Source: Pseudobacteriovorax sp. (GTDB lineage: Bacteria; Bdellovibrionota_B; Oligoflexia; Oligoflexales; Oligoflexaceae). From it: a stretch of 64,000 nucleotides of DNA. Positions within the stretch are counted from its first letter, which is position 1, and every line of letters starts with the position of its first letter. The position numbers were made by a program, and so were the translations under genes. The stretch is taken from the NCBI GenBank assembly GCA_013215145.1, contig JABSRP010000001.1:1-64000 (forward strand), in the 5' to 3' direction. Positions 34,608-43,009 of the stretch are shown piece by piece. The notes under the pieces were generated by a model, which ran no database searches, had not been told where the DNA came from, and saw only the letters and a list, made by a program, of their open reading frames with translations.

Positions 34608-35336
34608 TTAGGAATTTATCAAAGCTTCAAGCTTTTCCGCTGTACTGTCGCCTGGTTGATTTTCTAGTTCTGAGATCTGCTTATCTATCGCCTCTTTGAG
34701 ACTTGGGTCACCGACAATGTCGCCACCGTTTGCCAGTGTTTCCAACACGGCATCCGCTTTGGCCACTAATTCCTCCTGGGTGAGCGTTCCATCTGATAAG
34801 CTATTAGAAAAGTCTTGTTTCTGCATCTCAACGAGAAACGCCGTGAAAATTGCCCCAATAAGAGAAATATCCTTGGCATAGTACACCGATTCGGCGCTAC
34901 TCTCTGTACGGTACTTCGCCGGGAAGGCATTTAACAGAGCGACAGCTCGCGTTAGTTGGGTAATAGCAAGTGTTAATTGCCCAGATTCCGTCAATGACCT
35001 TACCTGCGCACTAAAATCAAAGCTCGACTCCTCCTCACTCTCGCTTCCTTCATTTGAGTCATCATCGCTACCAAGAGTGCTCAGAAGTCCAGATCCCGCG
35101 AGACCGTATTTACCCCCGTAACTGCCTGCCCACTGCAGGAGGTACTCATAGTCCTCTGCCGGCTTATCTTGCGCAGGACTTTCTTCAAATCCACCATTTT
35201 CGAAGCAGGTAATCGCATCGTCCCATGCCTCTTCGAGCACAGAGGCATAACAATCGCCCTCAGCACTCTCAGTCTCTTCTGTCGAGCATGCAACTATCAA
35301 AAACAATCCTAAAAAAAAGCAGAAACCTCTCATCAA
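34608..35336 (-). CDS. Lipoprotein, unknown
   Basis: A 242-residue predicted lipoprotein (lipobox LIVAC, Cys about residue 17). It is strongly acidic, with an early Cys (GDCYASV) and another (ITCFENGG) that may pair. The middle has a Ser/Glu/Asp-rich loop. The rest is predicted helical (LTLAITQLTRAVALLNAF, LSDGTLTQEELVAKADAVLE). No family recognised. Its ATG overlaps the stop of the upstream outer-membrane gene by four bases (ATGA), so the two are one operon and probably work together at the outer membrane. Confidence 0.72.
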   Translation of the reverse strand: MMRGFCFFLGLFLIVACSTEETESAEGDCYASVLEEAWDDAITCFENGGFEESPAQDKPAEDYEYLLQWAGSYGGKYGLAGSGLLSTLGSDDDSNEGSESEEESSFDFSAQVRSLTESGQLTLAITQLTRAVALLNAFPAKYRTESSAESVYYAKDISLIGAIFTAFLVEMQKQDFSNSLSDGTLTQEELVAKADAVLETLANGGDIVGDPSLKEAIDKQISELENQPGDSTAEKLEALINS

Positions 35337-36400
35337 AAACCCATAGTGGTAGTAAAAGTTAATTCTTGCCGAGCAAAGCTATCGTCTCCGATACCAACGA
35401 TTCTGTGGCTATAGGACAAACCCATTTTGAAAATATAGGCATCCATAGCAAGGCCAAAGGTGGGAAATCCGTTGTTATAGCCAGCCGACAAGCCAAGGAT
35501 TTGCCAAAGCAAGACCCGCATACCAAACTTCAGTCTTCGATTGAGCAAGGTTTCTGATTTAGCTTCGATGTCATGAAGCTCTAGGCTAAAGTCGATGACA
35601 TTGGTTTCCGTATGCAGCGCAAGCCCCAAACCGATATTTTTTCGTTGATTGAGTTTTGGGTGCGTGTTGTCCGAAAACTCGACAGGGACTAGATTAGCGA
35701 TGGTAAGACCAAGGGAATAGTCAACATTAAATCCTTGAAAAAATAGAATCGAACCTACATCAGTACTCTGTCCGATTCCGGCACCGTTGATGTTTTGTAA
35801 TTCGCCCAAGGATTCGGTGGAGTTTGTGGGAGTTACAACCACATCCTTATAAATACCGTACAGTTGCTTATGATTAACACCGATTGACCACCATCGCACC
35901 GGCGCATAGGCTAGCGCAAGAGCAGCCCCTCCCATGCCTTCAAGGATTCCGCGCGCGCCGGGAATTCCGGTATTTCCAAATTGGTTGTACAAAAAGTAGG
36001 CAGAGACATCTGCAAATGAGGCAAGTGCCACGTACTGATTCAGTAAACCAATGGAAACTTCGCTTCCGATGCCAAAGTCAAGTGCTGAAAGTATACTCTG
36101 GAGATTACTTTCCGAATTGCCTTCGTCCTCATTTTGTAGATTGTTAATGTTGCTCTGGACAGTTTCGATCTCACCAGAGGGTTTCATAGTGACTTGCAAT
36201 CCCATCCATCTAACCCAGGCACCACCCAGCGTTAGCAGTGCAGGATTACCGTAGACCATGCCCTCACGGGTAGCCCGTGTCAAAACAGTAGAGCCGGCCC
36301 CGCGATCAAATGGGTCAACATAAACTGGCTCACTCATATTCCTGGCAAAACTAACGTCGCCAATCATTAATAATACCAATGTAGAGCAGATAGCCTTCAC
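35333..36400 (-). CDS. Probable outer-membrane barrel protein (PorV/TraF-like layout)
   Basis: A 355-residue exported protein with a short signal peptide (about 1-19). The mature N-terminus (FDRGAGSTVLTRATREGMVYGNPALLTL) resembles the start of PorV/UPF0164/TraF-type barrels, which begin with a 'GNPA' segment. The remaining sequence alternates in beta-strand fashion and ends in RQELTFTTTMGF, with a terminal Phe as expected for BAM insertion. The assignment is a resemblance, not a firm family. It is the first gene of a two-gene operon with the lipoprotein downstream. The 337-base upstream gap separates it from the divergent DUF4360 gene. Confidence 0.65.
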   Translation of the reverse strand: MKAICSTLVLLMIGDVSFARNMSEPVYVDPFDRGAGSTVLTRATREGMVYGNPALLTLGGAWVRWMGLQVTMKPSGEIETVQSNINNLQNEDEGNSESNLQSILSALDFGIGSEVSIGLLNQYVALASFADVSAYFLYNQFGNTGIPGARGILEGMGGAALALAYAPVRWWSIGVNHKQLYGIYKDVVVTPTNSTESLGELQNINGAGIGQSTDVGSILFFQGFNVDYSLGLTIANLVPVEFSDNTHPKLNQRKNIGLGLALHTETNVIDFSLELHDIEAKSETLLNRRLKFGMRVLLWQILGLSAGYNNGFPTFGLAMDAYIFKMGLSYSHRIVGIGDDSFARQELTFTTTMGF

Positions 36401-36737
36401 CTCGCCTCCCTTCTCCGGTATCGGCAGAAGGTCTTTGATTACTTAGTTTCACTAAGTTGATGTCATAAGCGGGTTGCAGTTCGCGTAGATGCAATCTAGA
36501 TGAGAGACTTAGTCGAAACATTGCATTGGATCTTTGTGAATCTTTGACAATCCTTCATAGTCTCATTGCAAGGGGGCGTTCGGTTTGTGAGCTTACAGAA
36601 CACATATTTCTGGAAGCGCATATAAAAGACTATTTTACTAGGGTTTCTTTAAAAAAAATAAATTTTTAAAACTTGGCACGAACTCTGCTTAGTAGTGGGC
36701 AACACTATCTTACTGATTTTCAGAAAAGGAAATAACA
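36401..36737. other. Divergent regulatory region
   Basis: A 337-base gap between the barrel operon (minus) and the DUF4360 gene (plus). The right end holds a sigma-54 promoter (36673-36689). The remainder has no gene that I can support. Confidence 0.5.
36673..36689 (+). promoter_or_regulatory. Sigma-54 (-24/-12) promoter
   Basis: TTGGCACG (36673-36680) and CTGCTT (36684-36689) match the sigma-54 consensus TGGCACG-N4-TTGCW, with exactly ten bases between the GG and GC doublets. Transcription would start near 36700, about 40 bases before the DUF4360 start codon. A sigma-54 activator gene is present in the window at 47319. Confidence 0.75.
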
Positions 36738-37370
36738 ATGAAACTAAACGTAAAAAAAGGTTTTCTAGCTGTTAGTGGCCTATTACTTTCAAGCAGCCTA
36801 TTTGCTAGCGTTCCATCTAGCGAAATCTCAATCGTTGATATCAATCACAACGGTAGCGGCTGCCCTCTCGGAACTGTTGCTGAAAATGTATCTGACGACA
36901 AGCAAGCATTCACTGTTACTTTCTCTGACTACATTGCAGAAGCTGGTCCTGGACTAACTCCAAGAGACGGCCGTAAAAACTGCCAATTGACTTTGACTCT
37001 AAACGTTCCTCAAGGCTGGCAATTCTCAATCGCCTCTTTTGATTACCGTGGATTTGCATTCCTAGACCGCGGCGTTAAAGCTGACTACCGCACTAGCTAC
37101 TACTTCCAAGGTGACAGAGCGACAGAAACTGTTACAAGAACTGCTTGGGGCTACTACGACGACAACTTCCAATTCCGTGAAGAGCTTGGACTTGCTAGCG
37201 CAGTATGGTCACCTTGTGGAGCCGAAAGAGCTCTTAACATCAACACTGCTATCTCTGTCCGTAACACTAACAAAAGAAGAAACCCAGACGCAGAAGGCGT
37301 TATCGGAACTGACTCTATCGATGGTCAGATCCAGCAAATCTGGGGAATCTCTTGGAGACGCTGTCGATAA
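36738..37370 (+). CDS. DUF4360 secreted protein
   Basis: A 210-residue exported protein of the DUF4360 family. The signal peptide ends near residue 23 (LLLSSSLFAS). Family features are GSGCPLGTVAENVSDDK, FSDYIAEAGPG, RKNCQLTLTLNVPQGW, DYRGFAFLDRGVKA and the C-terminal WSPCGAERALNINT with a final GISWRRCR. Four conserved Cys fit two disulphides. The function of the family is not known to me; members are small secreted proteins in bacteria and fungi. The gene has a good ribosome site, a strong promoter (sigma-54) and a strong terminator, so it is probably highly expressed under a regulated condition. Confidence 0.88.
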   Translation: MKLNVKKGFLAVSGLLLSSSLFASVPSSEISIVDINHNGSGCPLGTVAENVSDDKQAFTVTFSDYIAEAGPGLTPRDGRKNCQLTLTLNVPQGWQFSIASFDYRGFAFLDRGVKADYRTSYYFQGDRATETVTRTAWGYYDDNFQFREELGLASAVWSPCGAERALNINTAISVRNTNKRRNPDAEGVIGTDSIDGQIQQIWGISWRRCR

Positions 37371-37402
37371 TCGACCAGCTTGATCCTGAGTACCAATGAT
37401 AG

Positions 37403-37430
37403 AAGAGCCCGCAGGTCGGGCTCTTTTTTT
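37403..37430 (+). terminator. Rho-independent terminator of the DUF4360 gene
   Basis: AAGAGCCCG (37403-37411) and CGGGCTCTT (37417-37425) with a five-base loop, followed by T5 after the stem TT. It abuts the stop of the convergent receiver gene. Confidence 0.88.
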
Positions 37431-37791
37431 ATTTCCCCGATGATGTAGCTAGCACCTGTCTGAGCGTATCAAGGTGGAAAGGCGTTCTAAACCAGCCCAA
37501 AATTCTTTCGCCGTTTGTGTGTGCACTCGGGTCCTCATCAGAATCCGTAACAATCACAAAGCCTCCCCTGAAGCCCAGCCTCTTCAGCCGTCTTATCATC
37601 TCGAAACCATCTATGATTGGCAATTCTACGTGAGACACAACCAAGGTCACGCCCCGATGAGCCCAGAAAACATCGATCCCCTCGGCTCCGTTTGAAGCAG
37701 TGTGAACACGCCAACCGAGGCTCTCTAGCATGTGTTTCAGCTGACGAGCTGACTCTTCCGAGTTATCAACGACTAAAACCTCGCGAGACAT
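37429..37791 (-). CDS. Stand-alone degenerate receiver domain
   Basis: A 120-residue CheY-like protein (EVLVVDNSEESARQLKHML; HTASNGAEGIDVF; LVVSHVELPIIDGFEMI). Compared with canonical receivers, the phosphoacceptor Asp at the end of beta-3 is His (SHVELP where D-V-x-M-P is usual). The acidic pair is DN, and the switch Lys of KPF is Thr (RTPF). It should therefore be unable to take phosphate in the normal way and may act as a protein-protein switch or a sink. No kinase is adjacent. Its gene ends in the terminator of the DUF4360 gene. Confidence 0.8.
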   Translation of the reverse strand: MSREVLVVDNSEESARQLKHMLESLGWRVHTASNGAEGIDVFWAHRGVTLVVSHVELPIIDGFEMIRRLKRLGFRGGFVIVTDSDEDPSAHTNGERILGWFRTPFHLDTLRQVLATSSGK

Positions 37792-37927
37792 GTAGTGGCT
37801 ACCACCCTATTCTGACCATCCAAAAGAACAGCTTTAGTTTAGCATACGCGAATATTTCCAAACTATGTCAAAAAATAGTTGCTCAAATGCATCATTTACC
37901 CTATAACTCGTCGATTGGAGAAAAATC

Positions 37928-38224
37928 ATGGCACGAAATCTATCAAATCCATCAGAGATCAAAAATCGCCTCGAGAAGTTCAAAAAGCAACTCGAGAGAC
38001 TTAACGACGTGAAAAAACTACTAATTTCCGAAGGCATCCCCCCAGACGCCGACGATAAGGAAAAGGAAAGCCGCCTGATCCAAAAGATTATGGGGCTTGA
38101 AAAGGACCTAAAACGACTATCGAGGTCGCAGTCGAAGAGTCAGGATAAGTCCGCCCAAAAACCTACAAAGCAGCCCTTTGCGAAAGCCAAGGGCAATGCT
38201 CAGAAACGAATGGCTAGCAACTAA
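37928..38224 (+). CDS. Small basic coiled-coil protein
   Basis: A 98-residue protein preceded by GGAG eight bases before its ATG. Residues about 10-33 and 44-68 are strongly helical and rich in Lys/Glu/Leu (coiled-coil like). The C-terminal third is Lys/Gln/Ser-rich and probably disordered. No signal peptide. No family recognised; a nucleic-acid-binding or structural role is possible from the charge (predicted basic), but this is inference. Confidence 0.55.
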   Translation: MARNLSNPSEIKNRLEKFKKQLERLNDVKKLLISEGIPPDADDKEKESRLIQKIMGLEKDLKRLSRSQSKSQDKSAQKPTKQPFAKAKGNAQKRMASN

Positions 38225-38259
38225 GCTGCCAAGCCCCCAACCGTGCTATACTCAAGAGC

Positions 38260-38604
38260 ATGGGATGTTTCATAAAGATAGCTAGGGTTTTATGCATTTC
38301 GGTACTTTACCTAGTACCGTGGCAAAGTCATGCACAGATAACTGGTCTACAGTACTGCGGAATTGATCACGGAACCCGTGAGGAGAGGTGCTTCGATCAT
38401 CTCAAGCGATGCTTTAATCTTGCCTTACGCAACACCTGCACCCCGTTTTTAAGCCTTCCGACAGAGGAAAGGCCTTCATGCGTCTATCTAAAAAACGGAC
38501 TTCTCATAGGCTGCTATAAAAATCAGTCTTTCTGTCAGAAGAAATGGAAGCAAGACCCGAGAAAAACCTGTATTCCTGTAAGGCCTTACAGAATCACAAA
38601 ATAA
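38260..38604 (+). CDS. Small secreted Cys-rich protein
   Basis: A 114-residue protein with a signal peptide ending SHA-Q (about residue 25). The mature part has eight Cys in about 85 residues (QYCGIDH, ERCFDHLKRCFNL, NTCTPF, PSCVYLK, IGCYKN, SFCQKK, KTCIPV). This suggests a compact disulphide-bonded extracellular or periplasmic protein. No family recognised. The downstream neighbour is convergent by two bases. Confidence 0.6.
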   Translation: MGCFIKIARVLCISVLYLVPWQSHAQITGLQYCGIDHGTREERCFDHLKRCFNLALRNTCTPFLSLPTEERPSCVYLKNGLLIGCYKNQSFCQKKWKQDPRKTCIPVRPYRITK

Positions 38605-38606
38605 TT

Positions 38607-39407
38607 TTACATGAGAGACTGTGGCAACGGCTCAGTGATGGTTTCATCCATCTTTTCGTAGGCTTTATCCCAGATTTTTTTCCGAAGCAAGCAAGTTTGA
38701 ATCCCGTAAGACAAGGCCTCATTGTAAGCTTTCGCGCTTCCCATACAAGCGTAGTGCAGCAGCTGAAATGACGAGGGTACCCTACCATCTCTTTGTCTTG
38801 GTTCATGCAAGCTCAGATAATGCCTTAGCGTTGGAGCAAGTTCTCCCCAGCTACTATGATCCAACTGATGGGCAATAGGACGAAGTAGATGAGGGACGAT
38901 CCGTTCCCGCCCAAAATAATAGACCCCAGCAATAATATGAAGAGGATAGCTCGTGGCGATATTCACATTAAACTGAATAAACTCTTTGATTGGATTCTCT
39001 AATAAATCGTAATCAATGTCCTTTAGGAATTTTTTAATGGGTTTTGTATCGCAATACAACTCTTCCATAGCGCGAACATAGAGGCTGAAGTGATCACATG
39101 GTCTGTTGTGCTGGTCGTATCCCGATTCCTCATCAAGCACGAGTCGGTTCACAAATTGAATCAATTCCTTTGGATACGTACTGGGCTTCCAGGGAACTAA
39201 AGTACAACTCACGCGATTTTGCAGCGATTTGATCAAGCTCATAGAATCCCACACTGTGAAAACATGGTACCCCATGAAGATCCTAAGATTATGCTTATTA
39301 AATATCTTAGTATACACCTCGTGGTTCACTAACTCTTTATGAATCGATATGAGTTTTCGCTCCAAAATTTCTGACTTATTGTTGCGATCTTCCCGCGAAA
39401 CATCCAT
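38607..39407 (-). CDS. DUF3050 (haem-oxygenase-like fold) protein
   Basis: A 266-residue DUF3050-type protein. FMGYHVFTVWDSMSLIKSLQ, CTLVPWKPSTYP, INRLV-like QFVNRLVLDEESGYD and HIIAGVYYFGRERIVPHL match the helical haem-oxygenase-like (TenA/HO) family, with conserved His and Glu likely to bind a di-iron centre. Near the C-terminus the family usually has YxLExHIELDGDEHGP; here the equivalent reads YLSLHEPRQRDGRVPSS, so one metal-ligand segment looks degenerate. Reaction unknown. Neighbours give no clue. Confidence 0.75.
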   Translation of the reverse strand: MDVSREDRNNKSEILERKLISIHKELVNHEVYTKIFNKHNLRIFMGYHVFTVWDSMSLIKSLQNRVSCTLVPWKPSTYPKELIQFVNRLVLDEESGYDQHNRPCDHFSLYVRAMEELYCDTKPIKKFLKDIDYDLLENPIKEFIQFNVNIATSYPLHIIAGVYYFGRERIVPHLLRPIAHQLDHSSWGELAPTLRHYLSLHEPRQRDGRVPSSFQLLHYACMGSAKAYNEALSYGIQTCLLRKKIWDKAYEKMDETITEPLPQSLM

Positions 39408-39497
39408 AGATACTGAGTCTCCCTAATGATTCACTATAACCTATCGGCTCTTGATAGGATTTTTCAATTCGCTACAAAAAAAGTGTTCGGCATGGTT

Positions 39498-41246
39498 CTA
39501 CGAATTCTTTCCCGTGGACATCGATCCATCGGGGGGATACGAAATCGAGTTGCGAAAGGAGGCGTAACGTTCTTGGTTAAAATCAGGAAAAGGTAAATTG
39601 CCGTCCTCGCGCTGCTTATCGATAGTTTTTTCTTTTTGTGCCTGGATCTCCAGATCATGGGGCTGAGAGGTTGCTGCATAAACTGTACGGGAGGGGAAGG
39701 CAAACGATGCTCCTGCCTCCTCGATACATTCCATCATCCTTAACAGCAGGTCTTCTCGAATAGCCAGATAATCATACCAACGCACGGTTCCGATATGACA
39801 GAAGACATTAATATCCAAAGAGTAGTCGCCAAATCTAGAAAACCGCACCCGAAGACGGTCATCATGAAGGACCATCGGATGGGAGATCAACAGCTTTCTC
39901 ATCTCGCCCAGAAGATACCGTAACTGGTCGGCACTAGTCTCGTATCTGACTCCGATATCACACTCGAATTTCATTTTGTCTCGTTTAGAAAGATTTTCTA
40001 GAGTCATCTGTGAGAACTCTCGGTTAGGGACAGTCAAAACACTCCGATTCATGGTACGAATGCGCGTTGACCTAAGACCGATGTCTTCAACTTTCCCAAG
40101 CTGTCCATTGAACTGACAAATATCTCCCACTCTCACTGGTTGATCCGTAATAAGAGCGATTCCCGAAAACAAGTTTTCTAGGGACTTTTGCGCTGCCAAA
40201 GCCACCGCGATACCACCCACGCCAAGACCGGCAAGAAGTGCCGTAATATTCACACTATAAACATGTAGTAAGGCTAGTAGTGTGATGACTAATAGCAGTA
40301 TTTTTACAAAACGCCCTCCTAGGGGAACCATGGAACTAGCGGTATAAAGACCTTTTTTTTCCAATCGATAAGAGAAAATCTGAATGAATACATCCACAGA
40401 CCGCAGAAGCAACCAGGTCATACCAACGACAATAATGGTTCCCAAAGAAGCATTAAGAATCTCTTTCGCTGCAAGAGTGAGATTCAGAAAAAGAGATAGC
40501 AGAAAAAAAAGAAAGCTACTCATGAACAAGAAAATAGGTGTTTGAAGCCTTGGTAAGCGCTTCCGTCCTGGATCATCTTCTGTCAGTGAGAAAATTCTAG
40601 GTAAAATAAGAATGATGCGATGCGCCGTAAATCGGGCCATCACAAGCGCAATGGGAGCAAACAACAAAAGGAAAAGCCATTGCCAAAGTTGGAGGGTTAA
40701 AAACTGCTGCTCAAATAGAAAGGGGGGTAGGAATTTTCTGAGTTTACCGTGATCGTACAAGCGATGCATTTGATCGAGCTGACGGATGGTGGAGCGAGAA
40801 AACTTCCAAACTTGTGTTTTCTTCCCCCACATCCTATCTAAAAATATCGAATACTTCTCACCGTTTTTATTCACCACCACGACCAAATCTCGCGACTCTG
40901 ATAGGCCATCTCCTGCCAACCCTTTAGGAATGTTAGCAAGGCTCATCTCATCAAATTCTGGAACCCGATCGAGAATAAATTTGAGTTTTCGTGCTAGGTC
41001 TTCTCCTAGTTTGTCTTTATTGCGTCCCCCTAAACCTCGAAGATCTAAATACTCGACTGCTTTTTCATAATCATCCATATCGACCGCAGAGATAAAACCG
41101 AGAACGCTACCTCGCGGGGTATCGCGCTCTAGTTCATCCTTGAAGTTATAAACAACTTCTTCCGCAATATCGTCAGCAGACAAATTAGGACTTAAAAAAA
41201 TGGCTGCCACGATCAGCAGGCATAGTCGGATTATCATGAGAATCAT
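39498..41246 (-). CDS. MscS-family mechanosensitive channel
   Basis: A 582-residue channel protein. A signal peptide (about 1-24) precedes a periplasmic domain (about 25-185), then four or more helices (about 188-350). The last is the pore helix, ALLAGLGVGGIAVALAAQ. The MscS beta domain follows (FSGIALITDQPVRVGDICQ, VEDIGLRSTRIRTMN, VLTVPNREFSQMTLEN), then the C-terminal domain (ATSADQLRYLLGEM..., residues to about 520). It would release solutes upon membrane tension (osmotic protection). The N-terminal periplasmic module is additional to the minimal MscS form. Monocistronic on the available view. Confidence 0.88.
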   Translation of the reverse strand: MILMIIRLCLLIVAAIFLSPNLSADDIAEEVVYNFKDELERDTPRGSVLGFISAVDMDDYEKAVEYLDLRGLGGRNKDKLGEDLARKLKFILDRVPEFDEMSLANIPKGLAGDGLSESRDLVVVVNKNGEKYSIFLDRMWGKKTQVWKFSRSTIRQLDQMHRLYDHGKLRKFLPPFLFEQQFLTLQLWQWLFLLLFAPIALVMARFTAHRIILILPRIFSLTEDDPGRKRLPRLQTPIFLFMSSFLFFLLSLFLNLTLAAKEILNASLGTIIVVGMTWLLLRSVDVFIQIFSYRLEKKGLYTASSMVPLGGRFVKILLLVITLLALLHVYSVNITALLAGLGVGGIAVALAAQKSLENLFSGIALITDQPVRVGDICQFNGQLGKVEDIGLRSTRIRTMNRSVLTVPNREFSQMTLENLSKRDKMKFECDIGVRYETSADQLRYLLGEMRKLLISHPMVLHDDRLRVRFSRFGDYSLDINVFCHIGTVRWYDYLAIREDLLLRMMECIEEAGASFAFPSRTVYAATSQPHDLEIQAQKEKTIDKQREDGNLPFPDFNQERYASFRNSISYPPDGSMSTGKNS

Positions 41247-41360
41247 CTATTTCCAGTCATTGCCATCATCTTCTATGATAAAGGGTTATGATGGAGTGGA
41301 TTTGGCAAATCTTACCTATAACTTATATCGGGAACCCTGTAACTGACCCTTCAAAACCCT

Positions 41361-42173
41361 TTAGTTACGTTTTGCTTTGGCTTTGAAAACAATCCTTCTG
41401 GCCTTGTCTTTGGCCCCAGGTAGGTATGGCTCGTCTATGGGTTCAATCTCGCCCATACCGATGGCTATCACACGATCGGGATCGAATTCTAGTTCATCGA
41501 TCAAATGCTGTCGGATCGTAATGGCTCTCTTGTAGGACTCGATCTGATTAGTATCTTTATCGCCATCAGCATCCGTGTGGGCCTCCACGATTAATAAAGG
41601 TAGTTTAGGCGATAGGAATGGTTGAATGGCTTTTTCTATCGCTTTTTTACCATTTAAGGTCAGCTCGAAGGTATTGGGAAACGCATATGGATCAGCAAAA
41701 ACCCTGTTATAGGGGATCACTTTGGTGGGAGAGATAAATATGGTACGATCGATTTCTTTTCGTCGAGGTATCGCACGATCACCCACCATAATGTTTGGGT
41801 AGTCAGGAATCATCCGTTTCGAGTTATCGGTCCCATCGACTTTCACCTTGGCGACATAACGTCCGCGAGTCTGACTTATAATCTTTGCCGAGCCAACCAG
41901 CACGCTCATACGCTGCTTTTCGCGATAGACGTCAAGCAGGGTTCCCACCAAAAGCTTCGGGTTTTCACCCTTCTCAAAAACCAGATAAGAGCCATCCTTG
42001 TCCTCTGAAGAGTCTACGACGGTCAAATAGGGATGCTCCGACGAGGTCGGTGACAAGAAGTTTTTTCCTTGGAACTTGTCTTTTTGGTAGACAAAATTGG
42101 CCATACTATGGTTTGTAGAGACGACAAAACACAAGATGAACGGTGGTACCCGTAGCAGTTTTTGAAGAACCAT
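41361..42173 (-). CDS. OmpA-domain envelope protein
   Basis: A 270-residue exported protein. I choose ATG 42173 (MVLQKLLR), which has AAAAGG upstream and gives a proper signal peptide ending HSMA; the frame extends to 42257. The N-terminal half has a small beta-rich region (PYLTVVDSSEDKDGSYLVFEKGE, VLVGSAKIISQ). The C-terminal half (about 150-270) is an OmpA-like peptidoglycan-binding domain with VEAHTDADGDKDTN (Asp for diaminopimelate) and a basic KDKARRIVFKA, with Arg at the expected site. It likely tethers the envelope to peptidoglycan. Confidence 0.8.
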   Translation of the reverse strand: MVLQKLLRVPPFILCFVVSTNHSMANFVYQKDKFQGKNFLSPTSSEHPYLTVVDSSEDKDGSYLVFEKGENPKLLVGTLLDVYREKQRMSVLVGSAKIISQTRGRYVAKVKVDGTDNSKRMIPDYPNIMVGDRAIPRRKEIDRTIFISPTKVIPYNRVFADPYAFPNTFELTLNGKKAIEKAIQPFLSPKLPLLIVEAHTDADGDKDTNQIESYKRAITIRQHLIDELEFDPDRVIAIGMGEIEPIDEPYLPGAKDKARRIVFKAKAKRN

Positions 42174-42260
42174 GATGTAAAACCTTTTAAGATCCAAATT
42201 TGGCAGCCTATCGCTGATCCAAGTCAAGGTAAAAGGAACCAGGCGTGAACGCTTCAAGTA

Positions 42261-43004
42261 TTGATAAGTACAAGCTTAATCGGACAAGTCGCAACTATAG
42301 TCTGTCCGTGGGCGGCACCCATCATGCCTGATTTTCACGACTTTGTATTCGACTCCCTCCCTCCCGAGGAGATCTCCAAGCAAAAGCTGCTACCGATTCT
42401 AAAAAAAATATTTGAAAACAATCAGTTAAATAAAAAACTCTGTCTCGCATCGGTACTAGAGTCGGCTCAGGTGATTTCAGAGGTCAATTCGGCCGACATA
42501 CTACAGACGTCTGTCTTCCACCCAGCCTCAGAAAGCAAGCTAGGTATTCTGCGAGTGCCCGATCTCGATCAGTTTCTTCTTCAGGGAAAAGAAATCCTAT
42601 CCCGAGACCTGCGGACAAAAACCATTTTGTCTCTAGCCAACTTCAGTGAGGTCGCGCTGTATCAACTCCGCCTTCTAGGATACACCGGATTTCTACTGGA
42701 GTCGGGCGGCAATTTTGACCCATCTAAATGCCAGTATTTCTGTGAGATCCTGACAGATTTGGAAGCCAACGGGATTATTCAGATCGGTGACCGCCGCAAC
42801 CTAGATGATGTCGCTAAGCTGGATTGCCCGTACATTGCAGTTTCTGATCGTCTTGGAGCTGAAAGCCTGTTGACCATTCCCTCAACGCGCACGCTCCTCA
42901 TTCATTTAAGCAGTTTGGAACATGTGGAAGTGTTCGGATCCCTACCACATCGTTTTGGATTTATAGCAAATCACTCAACATTGAATCTCAAGGATAAAGG
43001 TTAG
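42261..43004 (+). CDS. Conserved-operon hypothetical protein (barrel-like)
   Basis: A 247-residue protein (TTG start at 42261; ATG at 42324, MPDFHDF, is an alternative). It is the first gene of the purM-pyrB operon, with a five-base gap to purM. The alternation of short beta strands and helices (GILRVPDL, TILSLANFSEVALYQLRLLGY, GFLLES, IIQIGDR, PYIAVSDRLG, TLLIHLSS) recalls a TIM barrel and, faintly, indole-3-glycerol-phosphate synthase/TrpF-type proteins. None of their catalytic residues is securely identified. Function unknown; the operon suggests nucleotide or related metabolism. Confidence 0.6.
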   Translation: MISTSLIGQVATIVCPWAAPIMPDFHDFVFDSLPPEEISKQKLLPILKKIFENNQLNKKLCLASVLESAQVISEVNSADILQTSVFHPASESKLGILRVPDLDQFLLQGKEILSRDLRTKTILSLANFSEVALYQLRLLGYTGFLLESGGNFDPSKCQYFCEILTDLEANGIIQIGDRRNLDDVAKLDCPYIAVSDRLGAESLLTIPSTRTLLIHLSSLEHVEVFGSLPHRFGFIANHSTLNLKDKG

Positions 43005-43009
43005 AACCC

